Positions 35,943 to 48,925 of a stretch of 64,000 nucleotides of DNA are shown here, piece after piece. The DNA lies in NCBI GenBank assembly GCA_002305015.1, contig DBPW01000044.1, positions 1-64,000 of the forward strand. Reading direction: 5' to 3'. Position 1 is the first letter of the stretch; every line of letters starts with the position of its first letter. The translations under genes were made by a program, and so were the position numbers. This DNA comes from Bacteroidales bacterium UBA1410. Its GTDB lineage: Bacteria > Bacteroidota > Bacteroidia > Bacteroidales > Dysgonomonadaceae. The notes beneath the pieces are model-generated. The model was not told where the DNA came from. It saw only the letters and a program-made list of their open reading frames with translations, and did not search any database.

Positions 35943-35950
35943 CAAAGATA
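35943..35950 (-). promoter_or_regulatory. -7 promoter element of the CPBP-DUF3109 operon
   Basis: The minus strand reads TATCTTTG (TAnnTTTG) with the ATG at 35924 about 19 bases downstream. No -33 TTTG at the usual distance. Confidence 0.55.
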
Positions 35951-36030
35951 TAAAAAGTTAGCATGCCTACCTCCACGAACGCAGCATAAAGGTAAAACAG
36001 TCTGCTTCATGTCCGCTTCCTATTTGCTTC

Positions 36031-36064
36031 TCCTTCGCTCTTCCTTCGCTCTTCCTTCGCTTCT
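36031..36064. repeat. 11-bp tandem repeat, about three copies
   Basis: TCCTTCGCTCT at 36031-36041, again at 36042-36052, and TCCTTCGCTTC at 36053-36063, followed by T. On the minus strand this is an AGCGAAGGA series. Non-coding; purpose unknown. Confidence 0.7.
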
Positions 36065-36233
36065 AAGCAGGGACAACACCACCGGATTCGGTGATATCGG
36101 TGTAGAGCAAACCTGCGTATTTGCTGCATGTAGAGCGGGATACAGGAGAGGAGACCGAACACACTTTATGCAAAGGAGATGAAAGGCTGATGCAAGCATG
36201 GAGCGAGGATGGTACGGCCTTGGTGCGAGGAAG

Positions 36234-36302
36234 GTGCGAAAAAAAGATAAACGGGTTTTACAAACAATTAGGGTAAATTCGCACTTGCCGGTTGACTCTA
36301 CA
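36234..36302 (+). repeat. Dispersed repeat, copy 2 (48-bp core with hairpin arms)
   Basis: The core at 36255-36302 matches 1565-1612 at 44 of 48 positions; the last 24 bases of the two (from TTCGCACTTG to CTCTACA) are identical. The arms GTGCGAA (36234-36240) and TTCGCAC (36278-36284) can pair as in copy 1. It ends 12 bases before the -33 element of the tig promoter. Confidence 0.75.
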
Positions 36303-36313
36303 CCAACAATAAT

Positions 36314-36344
36314 TTTGTAAATTAGAAGAATAAACGTAATTTTG
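36314..36344 (+). promoter_or_regulatory. Promoter of the tig-clpP-clpX region
   Basis: TTTG at 36314-36317, a 19-nt spacer, then TAATTTTG at 36337-36344: a full Bacteroidota promoter. Transcription from about 36351 leaves a ~90-nt leader before tig. Confidence 0.8.
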
Positions 36345-36441
36345 CACCTTCAAAATCCGAATAAAAATTGCAAAAAGGATTGATCTTCAAAACTATCTAT
36401 ACTCTTAGATAGTTTCATAAAAAACAACTAAAAAAGCTGTA

Positions 36442-37977
36442 ATGAACATATCGCTAAACAAAACGGATAATGTAAATGGTGTGATCACCATTGAGATTGA
36501 AAAAGCAGATTATCAAGGAAAAGTAGAAGAAGCCTTAAATCGGCTTCGCCATCAGGTAAATATCCCCGGCTTCAGACAGGGAAAAGTTCCCAAAGGAATC
36601 ATCGAAAAAATGTACGGCAAAACCGTTCTTGCCGACGAATTGTCGAAAATACTCAATGACGAACTATTTAAATACATCCGCGAAAACAATCTGCCTGTGC
36701 TGGGAGAGCCCTTGGCAGTGGAGAATGAGGAAAACAAAATCGATTTCGAAAAAGACGAAAATTTCACGTTCTCGTTCGATATCGCCCTTTCGCCCGAGTT
36801 TGAACTGTCGCTCACTCACGAAGACAAGCTCACCTATTATCATATAACGCTTGACGAGGAAACGCTCCAAGATCAAATAAATGCCTACCTGAACAACTAC
36901 GGCACATATGAAGCGGTGGACGAACCGGCATTGGAAGACGATTTGCTGAAAGGCACCCTCACCGAATTGGAAAACGGCGAACCCAAAGAAAACGGAATGG
37001 TGGTCGAAAATGCCGTCATCATGCCTCTATACGTGAAAGATGAAGAGACCCGGAAGCAATTGATCGGAGCAAAGGTGGGCGACAAAATCGTGCTTAATCC
37101 CAAAAAAGCCTACGACAACAACGAAGCCGAAATTGCATCGTTACTGCAAACCACCAAGGACAAGATACAAGATATCGATTCGGATTTCAGCTACGAAATA
37201 AAAGAGATTACGCGCTATAAAAAACCCGAAATGAATCAGGAATTCTTCGACAAATTACTGGGCGAAGGCGCAGTTTCTTCGGAGGAGGAATTCAAATCGA
37301 AAGTCCGCGATCTGCTAAACACGCAATTTACATCTTCGAGCGACTACCTGTTCATACGCGACCTTCGCAACCTGATTCTCGACAAGATGAAGGACGTGCA
37401 GCTTCCCGAAGAATTTCTCAAGCGCTGGCTGTTGGAGTCAAACAAAGAAAGCACACCGGAAAGCATCGAAAAAGAGTTTCCGCGAATTCTCGACGATCTG
37501 AAATTTTCGTTAGCAAAAGACAAGATCATTAAAGAGCAAAACATTGAAGTTAGCCGCGAAGATGTGGAAGCTTTGGGTAACGAAACGGCCAAAACCCAAT
37601 TTATCCAATACGGCATCCTGAATATCCGGGAAGAATTTTTGGAAGATTATGTAAAAAACATGTTATCCAATGAAAAAACGGTCAACGACCTCTACCAGCA
37701 GACCCTCAACAAAAAAATCATCGAAGGGATGAAACAGACTGTCGATGTGGAAGAAAAAGAAATCACATCGAAGGAATTGTCCGATATGCTCGAAAAAGAA
37801 AAGGAAAAAGAAAAAGAAAAAGAAACTGAGATTAAGGCAGAGACGGAAACGGAAACAAGCGAACAAGAAACAGAGAGCCTGAAATCGAAAGAAGCAAAAG
37901 CTGCAAAAGAAGGGAAAGAAGACAAAGAAGGGAAAGCGGGAAAAGAGGAAGTAAGTACCGGCGAAAACCAAGAATAA
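36442..37977 (+). CDS. tig: Trigger factor
   Basis: A ribosome-associated chaperone that meets nascent chains at the exit tunnel, docking on L23. The N-terminal ribosome-binding domain (1-~115) carries the signature GFRQGKVPKGIIEKMYG. The middle domain (about 150-255) corresponds to the FKBP-like region but is divergent, so isomerase activity is doubtful. The C-terminal chaperone arms follow (about 255-445). At 448-511 there is a highly charged Lys/Glu tail (EKEKEKEKETEIKAETETET), making the protein 511 residues, longer than the ~430-450 usual. It is the first gene ahead of clpP and clpX. Confidence 0.95.
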   Translation: MNISLNKTDNVNGVITIEIEKADYQGKVEEALNRLRHQVNIPGFRQGKVPKGIIEKMYGKTVLADELSKILNDELFKYIRENNLPVLGEPLAVENEENKIDFEKDENFTFSFDIALSPEFELSLTHEDKLTYYHITLDEETLQDQINAYLNNYGTYEAVDEPALEDDLLKGTLTELENGEPKENGMVVENAVIMPLYVKDEETRKQLIGAKVGDKIVLNPKKAYDNNEAEIASLLQTTKDKIQDIDSDFSYEIKEITRYKKPEMNQEFFDKLLGEGAVSSEEEFKSKVRDLLNTQFTSSSDYLFIRDLRNLILDKMKDVQLPEEFLKRWLLESNKESTPESIEKEFPRILDDLKFSLAKDKIIKEQNIEVSREDVEALGNETAKTQFIQYGILNIREEFLEDYVKNMLSNEKTVNDLYQQTLNKKIIEGMKQTVDVEEKEITSKELSDMLEKEKEKEKEKETEIKAETETETSEQETESLKSKEAKAAKEGKEDKEGKAGKEEVSTGENQE

Positions 37978-38000
37978 AATACGTTATTGCGTTAAATCCT

Positions 38001-38106
38001 GAAGGTTTTTTACCTGCCTACTATAGCGTTTCACAAAGTTTAACTATATATTTCGGATATTCGTTATAACTTTGTTTATAGTTCGATAAGGAGGTAAAAA
38101 GCCTTT
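38001..38106. repeat. ~106-nt imperfect hairpin between tig and clpP
   Basis: The left arm GAAGGTTTTTTACCTGCC (from 38001) is nearly the reverse complement of GGAGGTAAAAAGCCTTTC (to 38106). Inside it ACAAAGTTTAAC (from about 38033) pairs with GTTATAACTTTGT (38063-38075) with one bulge, and CTATA (38021-38025) pairs with TATAG (38077-38081). This makes one long nested hairpin with a loop around TATATATTTCGGATATTC. It could be an end-of-tig terminator/processing element, a small mobile repeat, or part of the clpP leader. Confidence 0.65.
38067..38074 (+). promoter_or_regulatory. Possible -7 promoter element of clpP
   Basis: TAACTTTG fits TAnnTTTG and lies in the right half of the long hairpin, 141 bases before the clpP ATG. 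No -33 TTTG is visible. If used, clpP-clpX could be transcribed apart from tig with a leader that contains the hairpin's right arm. Confidence 0.35.
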
Positions 38107-38215
38107 CGCTTTATAAATTATTTGGCATCTAAATTGCAATAACAATAGATTATAATAACAAAAGAAATATAAAAAGAATGTCGGCAGATTATTTCCGGCG
38201 AACAAAACAAAAGAT

Positions 38216-38926
38216 ATGAGAAACGAAAACGATTTTAGAAAATATGCCGTTAAACATTTAGGAATGAGCGGCTCACGATTAGATAGTTACATGAACATAA
38301 CCAGCGATTATGGTTATATTTCGCCAACCATTATAGAAGAACGTCAACTGAATGTTGCACAGATGGACGTTTTCTCGCGTTTGATGATGGATCGAATAAT
38401 TTTCCTGGGAACACAAATTGACGAATATGCTGCCAATGTTGTTCAGGCTCAGTTGCTTTATTTGGATTCTTCAGATCCCGGGAAAGACATCTCGCTCTAC
38501 ATCAACTCCCCCGGTGGATCGGTATATGCGGGCTACGGTATTTACGACACGATGCAGTTTATTTCGAGCGACATATCCACCATTTGCACAGGCATCGCAG
38601 CATCCATGGCCGCGGTATTGCTGGTAGCCGGAACGCCGAAAAAACGTTTTGCACTTCCCCATTCACGCGTCATGATACACCAACCGTTGGGAGGTGCACA
38701 AGGCCCTGCTTCAGATATCGAAATCACTGCTCGTGAAATAGCCAGAGTAAAGCAGGAACTCTTCACCATTATTTCTAATCATTCCGGACAGCCGTATGAG
38801 GTGATAGCTCGCGATTCGGACCGCGATTTTTGGATGACGGCAACCGAAGCTAAGGAATATGGCATGATCGACGATGTATTGGAAAATAAAGTGAAAAGAA
38901 ACCCGGAAAATAAAGAAAAAGAATAA
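38216..38926 (+). CDS. clpP: ATP-dependent Clp protease proteolytic subunit
   Basis: A serine peptidase of 236 residues that forms double heptameric rings with ClpX. The catalytic serine is in [11 protein letters not shown] (Ser130), His in [12 protein letters not shown] (His155), and Asp in SDRDFWM (about Asp204). The oxyanion/strand motif [16 protein letters not shown] is present. The N-terminal ~35 residues before SPTIIEERQ are longer than in Escherichia coli and may be partly cleaved as a propeptide, as is typical in this phylum. The basic tail is [10 protein letters not shown]. clpX follows after 46 bases. Confidence 0.97.
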   Translation: MRNENDFRKYAVKHLGMSGSRLDSYMNITSDYGYISPTIIEERQLNVAQMDVFSRLMMDRIIFLGTQIDEYAANVVQAQLLYLDSSDPGKDISLYINSPGGSVYAGYGIYDTMQFISSDISTICTGIAASMAAVLLVAGTPKKRFALPHSRVMIHQPLGGAQGPASDIEITAREIARVKQELFTIISNHSGQPYEVIARDSDRDFWMTATEAKEYGMIDDVLENKVKRNPENKEKE

Positions 38927-38972
38927 AATTTTTTGAGTAATAAAACCAATTTCGAAAACAACACATTTAGAA

Positions 38973-40217
38973 ATGGCAAAAAAATCCAATAGCAGTAATC
39001 ATTGCAGTTTCTGCGGGAGAAGCGAGAATGAAGTATCGCTTCTCATTTCAGGAATTTCGGGATATATCTGTGACATGTGTGCCGAACAGGCACACGAAAT
39101 AGTGAGCGAATCATTCAAAGGGGTGAAGAAGCAACCCGGAAATTTTGTGATTTCCAATCTTCCTAGCCCAAAACAAATAAAGGAATTTCTCGACCAATAC
39201 GTCATCGGGCAAGATACGGCAAAACGGTTCTTATCGGTATCGGTATACAACCACTATAAACGCATCATGCAAAAAAACGTCAAGGAAGATGTGGAAATCG
39301 AGAAATCGAACATCATCCTGGTGGGACCCACCGGAACAGGTAAAACATTGCTTGCGCAAACCATCGCAAAAATGCTCCAGGTTCCCTTTACCATTGTTGA
39401 TGCTACCGTTTTCACGGAAGCCGGTTACGTAGGCGAAGATGTGGAAAGCATTCTTACCCGTCTGCTGCAAGTGGCCGATTACGACGTTGCTGCAGCCGAA
39501 AGAGGGATTGTTTTTATTGACGAAATCGACAAAATTGCCCGCAAAAACGATAACCCCTCCATAACCCGCGATGTGAGTGGCGAAGGAGTTCAACAAGGAT
39601 TGTTGAAGCTACTGGAAGGATCCGTAGTCAATGTTCCGCCTCAAGGGGGAAGAAAACATCCCGAACAGCGCATGATTGCCGTAAACACCAAAAACATTCT
39701 GTTTATTTGCGGTGGTGCTTTCGACGGTATCGAAAAAAAGATTGCTCAGCGGCTCAACACTCATGTGGTGGGTTACACGGCAAGCAACAACTCGATGCAG
39801 ATCGACCGGACTAATCTGTTAAAATACATCACCCCGATGGATCTCAAAGCATACGGACTTATACCCGAACTCATCGGGCGTCTCCCTATACTCACTTACC
39901 TCGATCCCTTGGATAGAAATGCCTTGATACGCATCCTGACCGAACCCAAAAATTCGATTGTCAAACAATACGAAAAGCTGTTCGAGATGGATGGCATCAC
40001 GCTCACTTTCGAAAAGAACGTTTTCGAGTATGTGGTTGACAAAGCCATCGAATATAAAATAGGAGCACGTGGTTTGCGATCCATCATGGAAGTCATTATG
40101 ATGGATGCCATGTTTATGCTTCCTTCCGAAAGCAACAAAAAGAAATTGCATATTACAACGGACTATGCAAAGGCACATCTCGAAAAATCAGAATTCGGGA
40201 AACTGAAAGTTGCCTGA
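38973..40217 (+). CDS. clpX: ATP-dependent Clp protease ATP-binding subunit ClpX
   Basis: An AAA+ unfoldase of 414 residues that feeds ClpP. The N-terminal zinc-binding domain uses Cys11, 14, 33 and 36 (CSFCG ... CDMC). Walker A is GPTGTGKT (118-125), the pore loop is GYVGEDVE, Walker B is VFIDEID, and sensor 2 is [15 protein letters not shown]. The ClpP-docking loop, IGF in Escherichia coli, is most likely HVVGYTAS here, VGY instead of IGF. Two strong terminators follow (40255-40327). Confidence 0.97.
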   Translation: MAKKSNSSNHCSFCGRSENEVSLLISGISGYICDMCAEQAHEIVSESFKGVKKQPGNFVISNLPSPKQIKEFLDQYVIGQDTAKRFLSVSVYNHYKRIMQKNVKEDVEIEKSNIILVGPTGTGKTLLAQTIAKMLQVPFTIVDATVFTEAGYVGEDVESILTRLLQVADYDVAAAERGIVFIDEIDKIARKNDNPSITRDVSGEGVQQGLLKLLEGSVVNVPPQGGRKHPEQRMIAVNTKNILFICGGAFDGIEKKIAQRLNTHVVGYTASNNSMQIDRTNLLKYITPMDLKAYGLIPELIGRLPILTYLDPLDRNALIRILTEPKNSIVKQYEKLFEMDGITLTFEKNVFEYVVDKAIEYKIGARGLRSIMEVIMMDAMFMLPSESNKKKLHITTDYAKAHLEKSEFGKLKVA

Positions 40218-40254
40218 TTACATTGATCGATGAGCTCAATGCAAACGAGTAGGA

Positions 40255-40327
40255 AAAGAGGAGATTACCTTCTCCTCTTTCTCTGAAAAACAGAAAAATC
40301 CGTGAAATTTTTTTCAGGGATTTTTTT
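40255..40327 (+). terminator. Two tandem terminators after clpX
   Basis: First: AAAGAGGAGA (40255-40264) with TCTCCTCTTT (40271-40280), a 10-bp stem and 6-nt loop with little T-run after it. Second: AAAAATC (40294-40300) plus TGAAA pairing with TTTCA and GATTTTT (40319-40325), ending in a run of seven T. Together they should separate clpX from recQ; the second, AT-rich one may work in both directions. Confidence 0.75.
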
Positions 40328-40445
40328 AATGAAGCAATTTAAAAGAAAAAATCAATTTTAACATCATATTTTTTCTGAATTCAAATATTATCATTTATTT
40401 TAGTCATAGGATAAGAATTAATTGTTGAACGAAAAATACTTTTTA

Positions 40446-40453
40446 TATTTTTG
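40446..40453 (+). promoter_or_regulatory. -7 promoter element of the recQ operon
   Basis: TATTTTTG (TAnnTTTG) with TTG at 40425-40427 (18-nt spacing) or 40422-40424 (21-nt) as possible -33. Transcription would start near 40460, which excludes the TTG start at 40422 and supports translation from the ATG at 40473. Confidence 0.65.
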
Positions 40454-40472
40454 CATTCCTATTTCAGAAAAA

Positions 40473-42716
40473 ATGAATACATTACAAAGCTTCGGGACAA
40501 AGAGCACAGAATCCATGGAAAAAGAGGATATTCTTTACGAAGGTCTTAAAAAATATTTCGGATTCGATACCTTCAAAGGTAATCAGGAAGCCATCATGAA
40601 AAGTATCCTATCGGGAAGAGACACTTTTGTACTGATGCCCACCGGAGGAGGAAAATCGCTCTGTTATCAATTGCCGGCTTTGTTATCTGAAGGTACGGCC
40701 ATTGTGATCTCCCCTCTCATTGCTTTAATGAAAAACCAAGTTGATCTTCTTCGCAATTATCACGAAGAAGACGGAATTGCCCACTTCTTGAACTCATCGC
40801 TTAGCCGGACAGAAATCGAAGAGGTGAAAAACGACATTGTAAACAGCAAAACAAAACTGCTTTACGTGGCACCCGAATCGCTTACCAAACAAGAAAATAT
40901 CGACTTTCTGCGAAGTGTAAAAATATCGTTTTATGCTGTTGACGAAGCCCATTGTATTTCGGAATGGGGCCATGACTTCCGACCCGAGTACCGACGAATA
41001 CGTCCCATAATCAACGAAATAGGCGTACGACCGGTAATTGCTCTCACGGCAACAGCCACTCCGAAAGTTCAACACGACATTCAGAAAACGCTGGGTATGA
41101 TGGATGCCGCTGTTTTTAAGTCGTCTTTTAATCGACCCAATTTATATTACGAAATTCGTCCCAAAACCGAAAAAGTGGACAGTGAAATTATCAAATACAT
41201 CCTGTCTCAAGAAAACAAATCGGGAATCGTCTATTGCCTGAGTCGCAAAAAAGTGGACGATTTCGCCGAAATCCTCCAAGCCAACGGTATAAAAGCCCTA
41301 CCCTATCATGCCGGCATGGATGCCGCCGCACGAAGCGCCAATCAGGATGCTTTTCTAATGGAAGAAGCTCAAGTGATTGTGGCAACCATTGCATTCGGAA
41401 TGGGAATCGACAAACCCGATGTACGCTTTGTTATCCACTACGATATTCCAAAAAGTTTGGAAGGATACTATCAGGAAACCGGGCGGGCCGGACGTGACGG
41501 TGGCGAGGGCAATTGCATTGCATTCTATTCGAGGAAAGATCTTCAAAAATTAGAACGTTTCATGCAAGGAAAACCGGTAGCCGAACAAGAAATAGGTAAA
41601 CAACTTTTGTTGGAAACAGCAGCTTATGCAGAAACATCCATATGCCGAAGAAAGATGCTGTTGCATTACTTCGGCGAAGAATATAACGAACCGAATTGCG
41701 GAAATTGTGACAATTGTTTAAATCCTAAAATTAAAGTGGAAGCAAAAGAATTATTGATTACGGTTTTAGAAGCTATCGAAGCGCTAAAAGAAAAGCAGAA
41801 GACCGAATACGTAATTAACTTTCTTCTCGGTAAAGAAACTTCCGAGATAGAAACCTATGGCCATAACGAACTCGAAGAATTCGGATCGGGGGCCGATGAA
41901 GAAGAAAGCACATGGCAAAGCGTTATTCGTCAAGCGCTTCTTGATAATTATTTGAAAAAGGATATTGAAAACTACGGCATACTCAAAATAACAAAAAAAG
42001 GGAAAGACTTCCTGAAAAACCCCGTCTCTTTTAAAATTACAAAAGAAGATGAAGAGGAAGAAAGCGAAGAAGAACTGTATCCCGACAGTCCCGATATGAT
42101 GGGTTCGGGCGGTGGCAGTTTTGGTGCGGTAGACCCGGTATTGTTTGCCATGATGAAAGACTTGAGAAAAAAAATGGCGAAAAAGCTGAATGTACCTCCC
42201 TACGTCATCTTTCAACCGGCTACGCTTGAAGCAATGGCTACTACCTACCCTATTACGCTCGAAGAACTTCAAAATATGCCCGGAGTAGGACCGGGAAAAG
42301 CCAAACGATACGGTAAAGAGTTTATCGAACTCATCAAAAAACACGTAGAAGAAAACGAGATTGAACGCCCCGAAGATTTGCGCGTAAAAACGGTTGCCAA
42401 TAAGTCGAAACTCAAAGTATCCATTGTTCAGGCAATCGATCGAAAAGTGGCGTTGGATGATCTGGCAGAATCCAAAGGAATGGATTTTGAAGAAATGCTC
42501 ACCGAAGTAGAAGCCATTGTTTACGCAGGTACAAAAATCAATATCGATTATTTTTTAAACGAAATTATGGATCGAGATTCCATTGACGAAATATACAGCT
42601 ATTTTAAGCAAACCGAAACCGACGATTTAAAAATGGCTGTTGAAAATTTGCCGGATTATACCGAAAACGAAATCCGATTGGTTCGGATCAAGTTCTTCTC
42701 GGATATGGCAAACTGA
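40473..42716 (+). CDS. recQ: ATP-dependent DNA helicase RecQ
   Basis: A helicase of 747 residues that unwinds duplex DNA 3' to 5' in recombination and repair. Walker A TGGGKS is at about 57-62, DEAH at 157-160 followed by [13 protein letters not shown], and the C-terminal RecA half has [23 protein letters not shown] with the [10 protein letters not shown] arginine-finger motif. A zinc module ([18 protein letters not shown]) and a winged-helix region follow, then an HRDC domain ([33 protein letters not shown]) and an extra ~110-residue C-terminal helical part. Start 40473 from the promoter position; the later ATG at 40515 is possible. dxs follows after 13 bases. Confidence 0.96.
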   Translation: MNTLQSFGTKSTESMEKEDILYEGLKKYFGFDTFKGNQEAIMKSILSGRDTFVLMPTGGGKSLCYQLPALLSEGTAIVISPLIALMKNQVDLLRNYHEEDGIAHFLNSSLSRTEIEEVKNDIVNSKTKLLYVAPESLTKQENIDFLRSVKISFYAVDEAHCISEWGHDFRPEYRRIRPIINEIGVRPVIALTATATPKVQHDIQKTLGMMDAAVFKSSFNRPNLYYEIRPKTEKVDSEIIKYILSQENKSGIVYCLSRKKVDDFAEILQANGIKALPYHAGMDAAARSANQDAFLMEEAQVIVATIAFGMGIDKPDVRFVIHYDIPKSLEGYYQETGRAGRDGGEGNCIAFYSRKDLQKLERFMQGKPVAEQEIGKQLLLETAAYAETSICRRKMLLHYFGEEYNEPNCGNCDNCLNPKIKVEAKELLITVLEAIEALKEKQKTEYVINFLLGKETSEIETYGHNELEEFGSGADEEESTWQSVIRQALLDNYLKKDIENYGILKITKKGKDFLKNPVSFKITKEDEEEESEEELYPDSPDMMGSGGGSFGAVDPVLFAMMKDLRKKMAKKLNVPPYVIFQPATLEAMATTYPITLEELQNMPGVGPGKAKRYGKEFIELIKKHVEENEIERPEDLRVKTVANKSKLKVSIVQAIDRKVALDDLAESKGMDFEEMLTEVEAIVYAGTKINIDYFLNEIMDRDSIDEIYSYFKQTETDDLKMAVENLPDYTENEIRLVRIKFFSDMAN

Positions 42717-42729
42717 TTCCTTACAAGAA

Positions 42730-44694
42730 ATGAAATTGTTGAAACAAATCAATAGCCCCGATGATTTAAAAAAACTCGACATCGAACAACTCCAACAGGT
42801 CTGTTGCGAATTAAGGGAATATATCATCGATCAGCTATCGCACAACCCCGGACATTTTGCTTCGAGTCTGGGAACGGTAGAACTGACCGTGGCACTGCAC
42901 TATATTTATAATACCCCCTACGACCGGTTGGTTTGGGATGTTGGTCATCAGGCCTATAGCCACAAAATACTGACGGGAAGACGCGACATGTTTCCCACCA
43001 ACCGCAAGCTGGGAGGGATCTCCGGATTTCCTAATCCCAACGAAAGCGAATACGATACGTTTGTGTCGGGACACGCTTCCACTTCTATCTCGGCGGCGTT
43101 GGGCATGGCTGTTGCAGCTCATCTCAATCACGAAGACGACCGTCATGTGGTTGCCATTATTGGCGACGGAGCTATGACCGGCGGATTGGCCTACGAAGGC
43201 CTAAACAATGTATGTTCGCAACCGAACAACCTGCTCATCATCCTCAACGATAACGACATGTCCATCGACCACAACGTGGGTGGCTTACGCGATTATCTGA
43301 TTAAATTGACCACCTCATCCAAGTACAATAAAATAAGATATGGGGTTTATCAGGCATTTAAACACAAAAACCTCATTGACGAGGACAAAAAAAACTTCAT
43401 TATTCGTTTCAACAATAGCATTAAATCGTTATTGACAAGACAACAGAACATGTTTGAGGGGTTCAATATCCGCTATTTCGGTCCTATTGACGGGCACGAT
43501 TTGCCGGAGCTCATCCGAGTACTCCGCAATATAAAAGACATGAAAGGTCCCAAACTGCTACACATCAAAACCATTAAAGGAAAGGGATATGCACCGGCAG
43601 AGAAATCGGCAACCATTTGGCATGCTCCGGGACTTTTCGATAAGGAAACCGGCGAACGTATCACAAAAAGAAGTAAAGACGAGCCTCAGCTTTATCAGGA
43701 TGTTTTCGGACATACCCTTGTTGAACTGGCCGAAAAAAACGAAAAAATAGTTGGCGTTACGCCGGCAATGCCCACCGGATGTTCCATGAATTATTTGATG
43801 GAAAAATTTCCGGAACGCACCTTCGATGTCGGTATTGCCGAAGAACATGCCGTAACATTCTCAGCCGGGCTGGCAAAAGAAGGGTTTATTCCGTTTTGCA
43901 ATATCTACTCCTCTTTCATGCAACGGGCATACGACCAGGTAATTCACGATGTTGCGCTGCAAAAATTGAAGGTTATTCTCTGCCTAGACAGAGCCGGCCT
44001 GGTGGGCGAAGACGGCCCTACTCATCACGGCGTATTCGACCTTGCTTACATGCGTCCGATCCCCAATCTTACCATTGCGGCTCCATTAAACGAACACGAT
44101 CTGCGAAACCTTATGTACACCGCTGTATATGGCAACGAAGGACCCTTCGTGATTCGATATCCGAAAGGGCAGGGCGAATTGAAAAACTGGCAGAATACGA
44201 TGCAGATTATTCCTATCGGCAAAGGAAGAAAACTAAGAGATGGCGAAGGAATTGCCGTGTTGTCTATTGGGAAAATCGGAAATGATGCTGCAAAAGCTAT
44301 CGAAAAAGCCGCCGAAATAGGGATTTTTGCGGCTCATTACGATCTGCTCTTCCTGAAACCCATTGACGAGGAACTGCTGACTGAAATCGCAAAAAACTAC
44401 GCATACCTCATTACCGTTGAAAACGGGGTAATTGCCGGAGGTATGGGAGATGCCGTCACCGATTTTTTAATTGCTCATCATTACAATGGCATTCGCGTTC
44501 GTAAACTCGGTATTAAAGACGAATTTGTGACACAAGGAACCATAGACGAACTGAAACACTTGTGTGGAATTGACGAAGACGGTATTTTTGAAGCTATTGT
44601 GAAAGCTAACGAAACCATCAAAAATTCGGAAAAAGTACAACACGATAAAGAAACTTTTGGCTCGTTGAATGCGATGCAAAATAAATCGCTATGA
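42730..44694 (+). CDS. dxs: 1-deoxy-D-xylulose-5-phosphate synthase
   Basis: A thiamine-diphosphate enzyme of 654 residues that makes deoxyxylulose 5-phosphate from pyruvate and glyceraldehyde 3-phosphate, the first step of the MEP isoprenoid pathway (also feeding thiamine and pyridoxal synthesis). Signatures: [37 protein letters not shown], the ThDP/Mg motif [16 protein letters not shown], the catalytic Glu in [15 protein letters not shown], and [20 protein letters not shown]. The start [17 protein letters not shown] fits the family. It lies 13 bases after recQ. Confidence 0.97.
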   Translation: MKLLKQINSPDDLKKLDIEQLQQVCCELREYIIDQLSHNPGHFASSLGTVELTVALHYIYNTPYDRLVWDVGHQAYSHKILTGRRDMFPTNRKLGGISGFPNPNESEYDTFVSGHASTSISAALGMAVAAHLNHEDDRHVVAIIGDGAMTGGLAYEGLNNVCSQPNNLLIILNDNDMSIDHNVGGLRDYLIKLTTSSKYNKIRYGVYQAFKHKNLIDEDKKNFIIRFNNSIKSLLTRQQNMFEGFNIRYFGPIDGHDLPELIRVLRNIKDMKGPKLLHIKTIKGKGYAPAEKSATIWHAPGLFDKETGERITKRSKDEPQLYQDVFGHTLVELAEKNEKIVGVTPAMPTGCSMNYLMEKFPERTFDVGIAEEHAVTFSAGLAKEGFIPFCNIYSSFMQRAYDQVIHDVALQKLKVILCLDRAGLVGEDGPTHHGVFDLAYMRPIPNLTIAAPLNEHDLRNLMYTAVYGNEGPFVIRYPKGQGELKNWQNTMQIIPIGKGRKLRDGEGIAVLSIGKIGNDAAKAIEKAAEIGIFAAHYDLLFLKPIDEELLTEIAKNYAYLITVENGVIAGGMGDAVTDFLIAHHYNGIRVRKLGIKDEFVTQGTIDELKHLCGIDEDGIFEAIVKANETIKNSEKVQHDKETFGSLNAMQNKSL

Positions 44695-44738
44695 AAAGAA
44701 AAAGAGCAAAACAAACATTATTTTAATACGAAAAATCA

Positions 44739-46076
44739 ATGAAAATTATCATAGCCGGTGCAGGTGAAGTAGGAACTCATCTTGCACGATTATTGGGGGA
44801 GGAAAATCACGATATCATCGTAATGGATGAAAATAAAGATCGCATTCAAACTTTCAAAGATAATGCAGAATTGACCCCCCTTGTGGGAAAATGTACATCG
44901 TTAAACGATTTGAACACAGCCGGCGTAAAAGATGCCGATTTGTTTATTGGCGTTACTCCCGAAGAATCGAGCAATATTTTAAGCTGCATGCTGGCCTCTA
45001 ACCTGGGAGCAAAAAAAACTCTTGCGCGCATCGATAACTACGAATACCTTTTACCCAAAAATGCCGTTTTTTTTGAAGAAAGAGGGATCAATTCCATGAT
45101 TTATCCCGAAATGATGGCTGCTCGCGAAATTGTACAGGCACTAAAAACTCCCTGGACACGCTTCTGGTGGGAACTTTCAAACGGGTCGGTCATTCTTGCA
45201 GGAGCCAAAATCAGAGAAAATGCACCCATCGCCAACAAATACCTGTATGAATTGACTCAAGAAAACAAAAAATTTCATATTGTAGCCATTAAACGGAACA
45301 ATCAGACCATCATACCAAAAGGGAATGATCAGATACTGCCTAACGATATTCTCTATTTTACCACCTTGCGAAAATACCTCGATGAAATGCCTGAACTCTT
45401 AGGAAAAAGATTGTTTGAAGTTAAAAATTTAATCATTATGGGTGGTAGCCGAATCACTCTGCGAACCGTGCAGTATCTTCCTTCGCATATGAATATTAAA
45501 ATTATTGAACGGGACAGGGAACGAGCCGAAATGCTTCTTGAAAAAGTGCCGTCAAACGTGAGTATTTATTTGGGTGACGCACGCGACGCCGAATTACTGC
45601 AAAATGAAGGAATTATGGAAAGCGATGCTTTTCTGGCGCTTACCGGAAACTCCGAAGCCAACATTTTGGCTTGCCTTATGGCCAAACAATACGGAGTAAA
45701 AAAAACCGTTGCCGAAGTTGAGAATCTGGATTATATCAACATGGCCGAACGATTCGATATCGGAACCGTCATCAACAAAAAAGTAATCGCTGCCAGCAAA
45801 ATATACGAACTGCTGCTAAAAGCCGATGTCTCCAATATTAAGTGCCTCACTTTTGCAAACGCAAATGTTGGCCAAATTATCGCCAAACCCAATTCGAAAG
45901 TTACCAAAAAATTGATTAAGAACCTCAATCTACCCCCCGATATTACTTTCGGAGCACTCATACGGAACGGCGAGCCCATTTTGGTAGATGGGGAAACCCT
46001 TATTGAACCGTATGATCAGGTAGTGGTATTTTTTCTCAGTAAATCATTGAAGAGTATCGAAAATCTATTCAATTGA
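44739..46076 (+). CDS. trkA: Trk system potassium transporter TrkA
   Basis: A cytoplasmic, NAD(H)-binding regulatory subunit of 445 residues for a TrkH-type potassium channel. It has two RCK units: each has an N-domain with a Rossmann motif (IIAGAGEVGTHLARLLG at the start, IIMGGSRITLRTVQYLP in the middle) and a C-domain, and the charged EVENLDYINMAERF hinge follows the second. The channel gene trkH is not in this window. It follows dxs after 44 bases and ends before a convergent terminator. Confidence 0.95.
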   Translation: MKIIIAGAGEVGTHLARLLGEENHDIIVMDENKDRIQTFKDNAELTPLVGKCTSLNDLNTAGVKDADLFIGVTPEESSNILSCMLASNLGAKKTLARIDNYEYLLPKNAVFFEERGINSMIYPEMMAAREIVQALKTPWTRFWWELSNGSVILAGAKIRENAPIANKYLYELTQENKKFHIVAIKRNNQTIIPKGNDQILPNDILYFTTLRKYLDEMPELLGKRLFEVKNLIIMGGSRITLRTVQYLPSHMNIKIIERDRERAEMLLEKVPSNVSIYLGDARDAELLQNEGIMESDAFLALTGNSEANILACLMAKQYGVKKTVAEVENLDYINMAERFDIGTVINKKVIAASKIYELLLKADVSNIKCLTFANANVGQIIAKPNSKVTKKLIKNLNLPPDITFGALIRNGEPILVDGETLIEPYDQVVVFFLSKSLKSIENLFN

Positions 46077-46144
46077 TTTTCATTTTCAACGATAACCTCA
46101 ATTTCGTTTTTTGATGTTAATAAAAGAGATAATGATAAAGAAAA

Positions 46145-46174
46145 GCCCCGAGAAATAGACTTTTCGGGGCATTT
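46145..46174. terminator. Bidirectional terminator between trkA and clpB
   Basis: GCCCCGA (46145-46151) and TCGGGGC (46164-46170) form a strong stem, with AAAA before and ATTTCT after, so it can end transcripts of both convergent genes. Confidence 0.8.
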
Positions 46175-46211
46175 CTATTATTCGCCACATAAAATGGCTT
46201 ATTAAAAATGG

Positions 46212-48803
<2,592 letters not shown>

Positions 48804-48925
48804 AACTAGATTTTTTATTATATAACTTCCTTCTTTCTCCTTCAACGAAGTCAAAATTCTTGCCACGAAACTTTTATGACGTTTTGACAGTTTTTTATTT
48901 CCTCAGGATAAGCATAACAAAAAAC

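Larger units (their letters stand above)
35925..36441. other. 517-nt intergenic region with repeats and the tig promoter
   Basis: It lies between the divergently transcribed CPBP gene and tig. Contents in order: the CPBP -7 box (35943-35950), an 11-bp tandem repeat (36031-36064), about 160 bases with no clear coding sense, dispersed repeat copy 2 (36234-36302), and the tig promoter and leader (36314-36441). No gene is seen in it. Confidence 0.6.

Noticed and set aside
37978..38215. Riboswitch or other known leader RNA before clpP
   Set aside because: The hairpin does not show the conserved core of any riboswitch class I know; only a structure of unknown kind can be claimed.
42715..42740. Riboswitch (thiamine type) before dxs
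   Set aside because: Only 13 bases separate recQ and dxs, too short for such an element.
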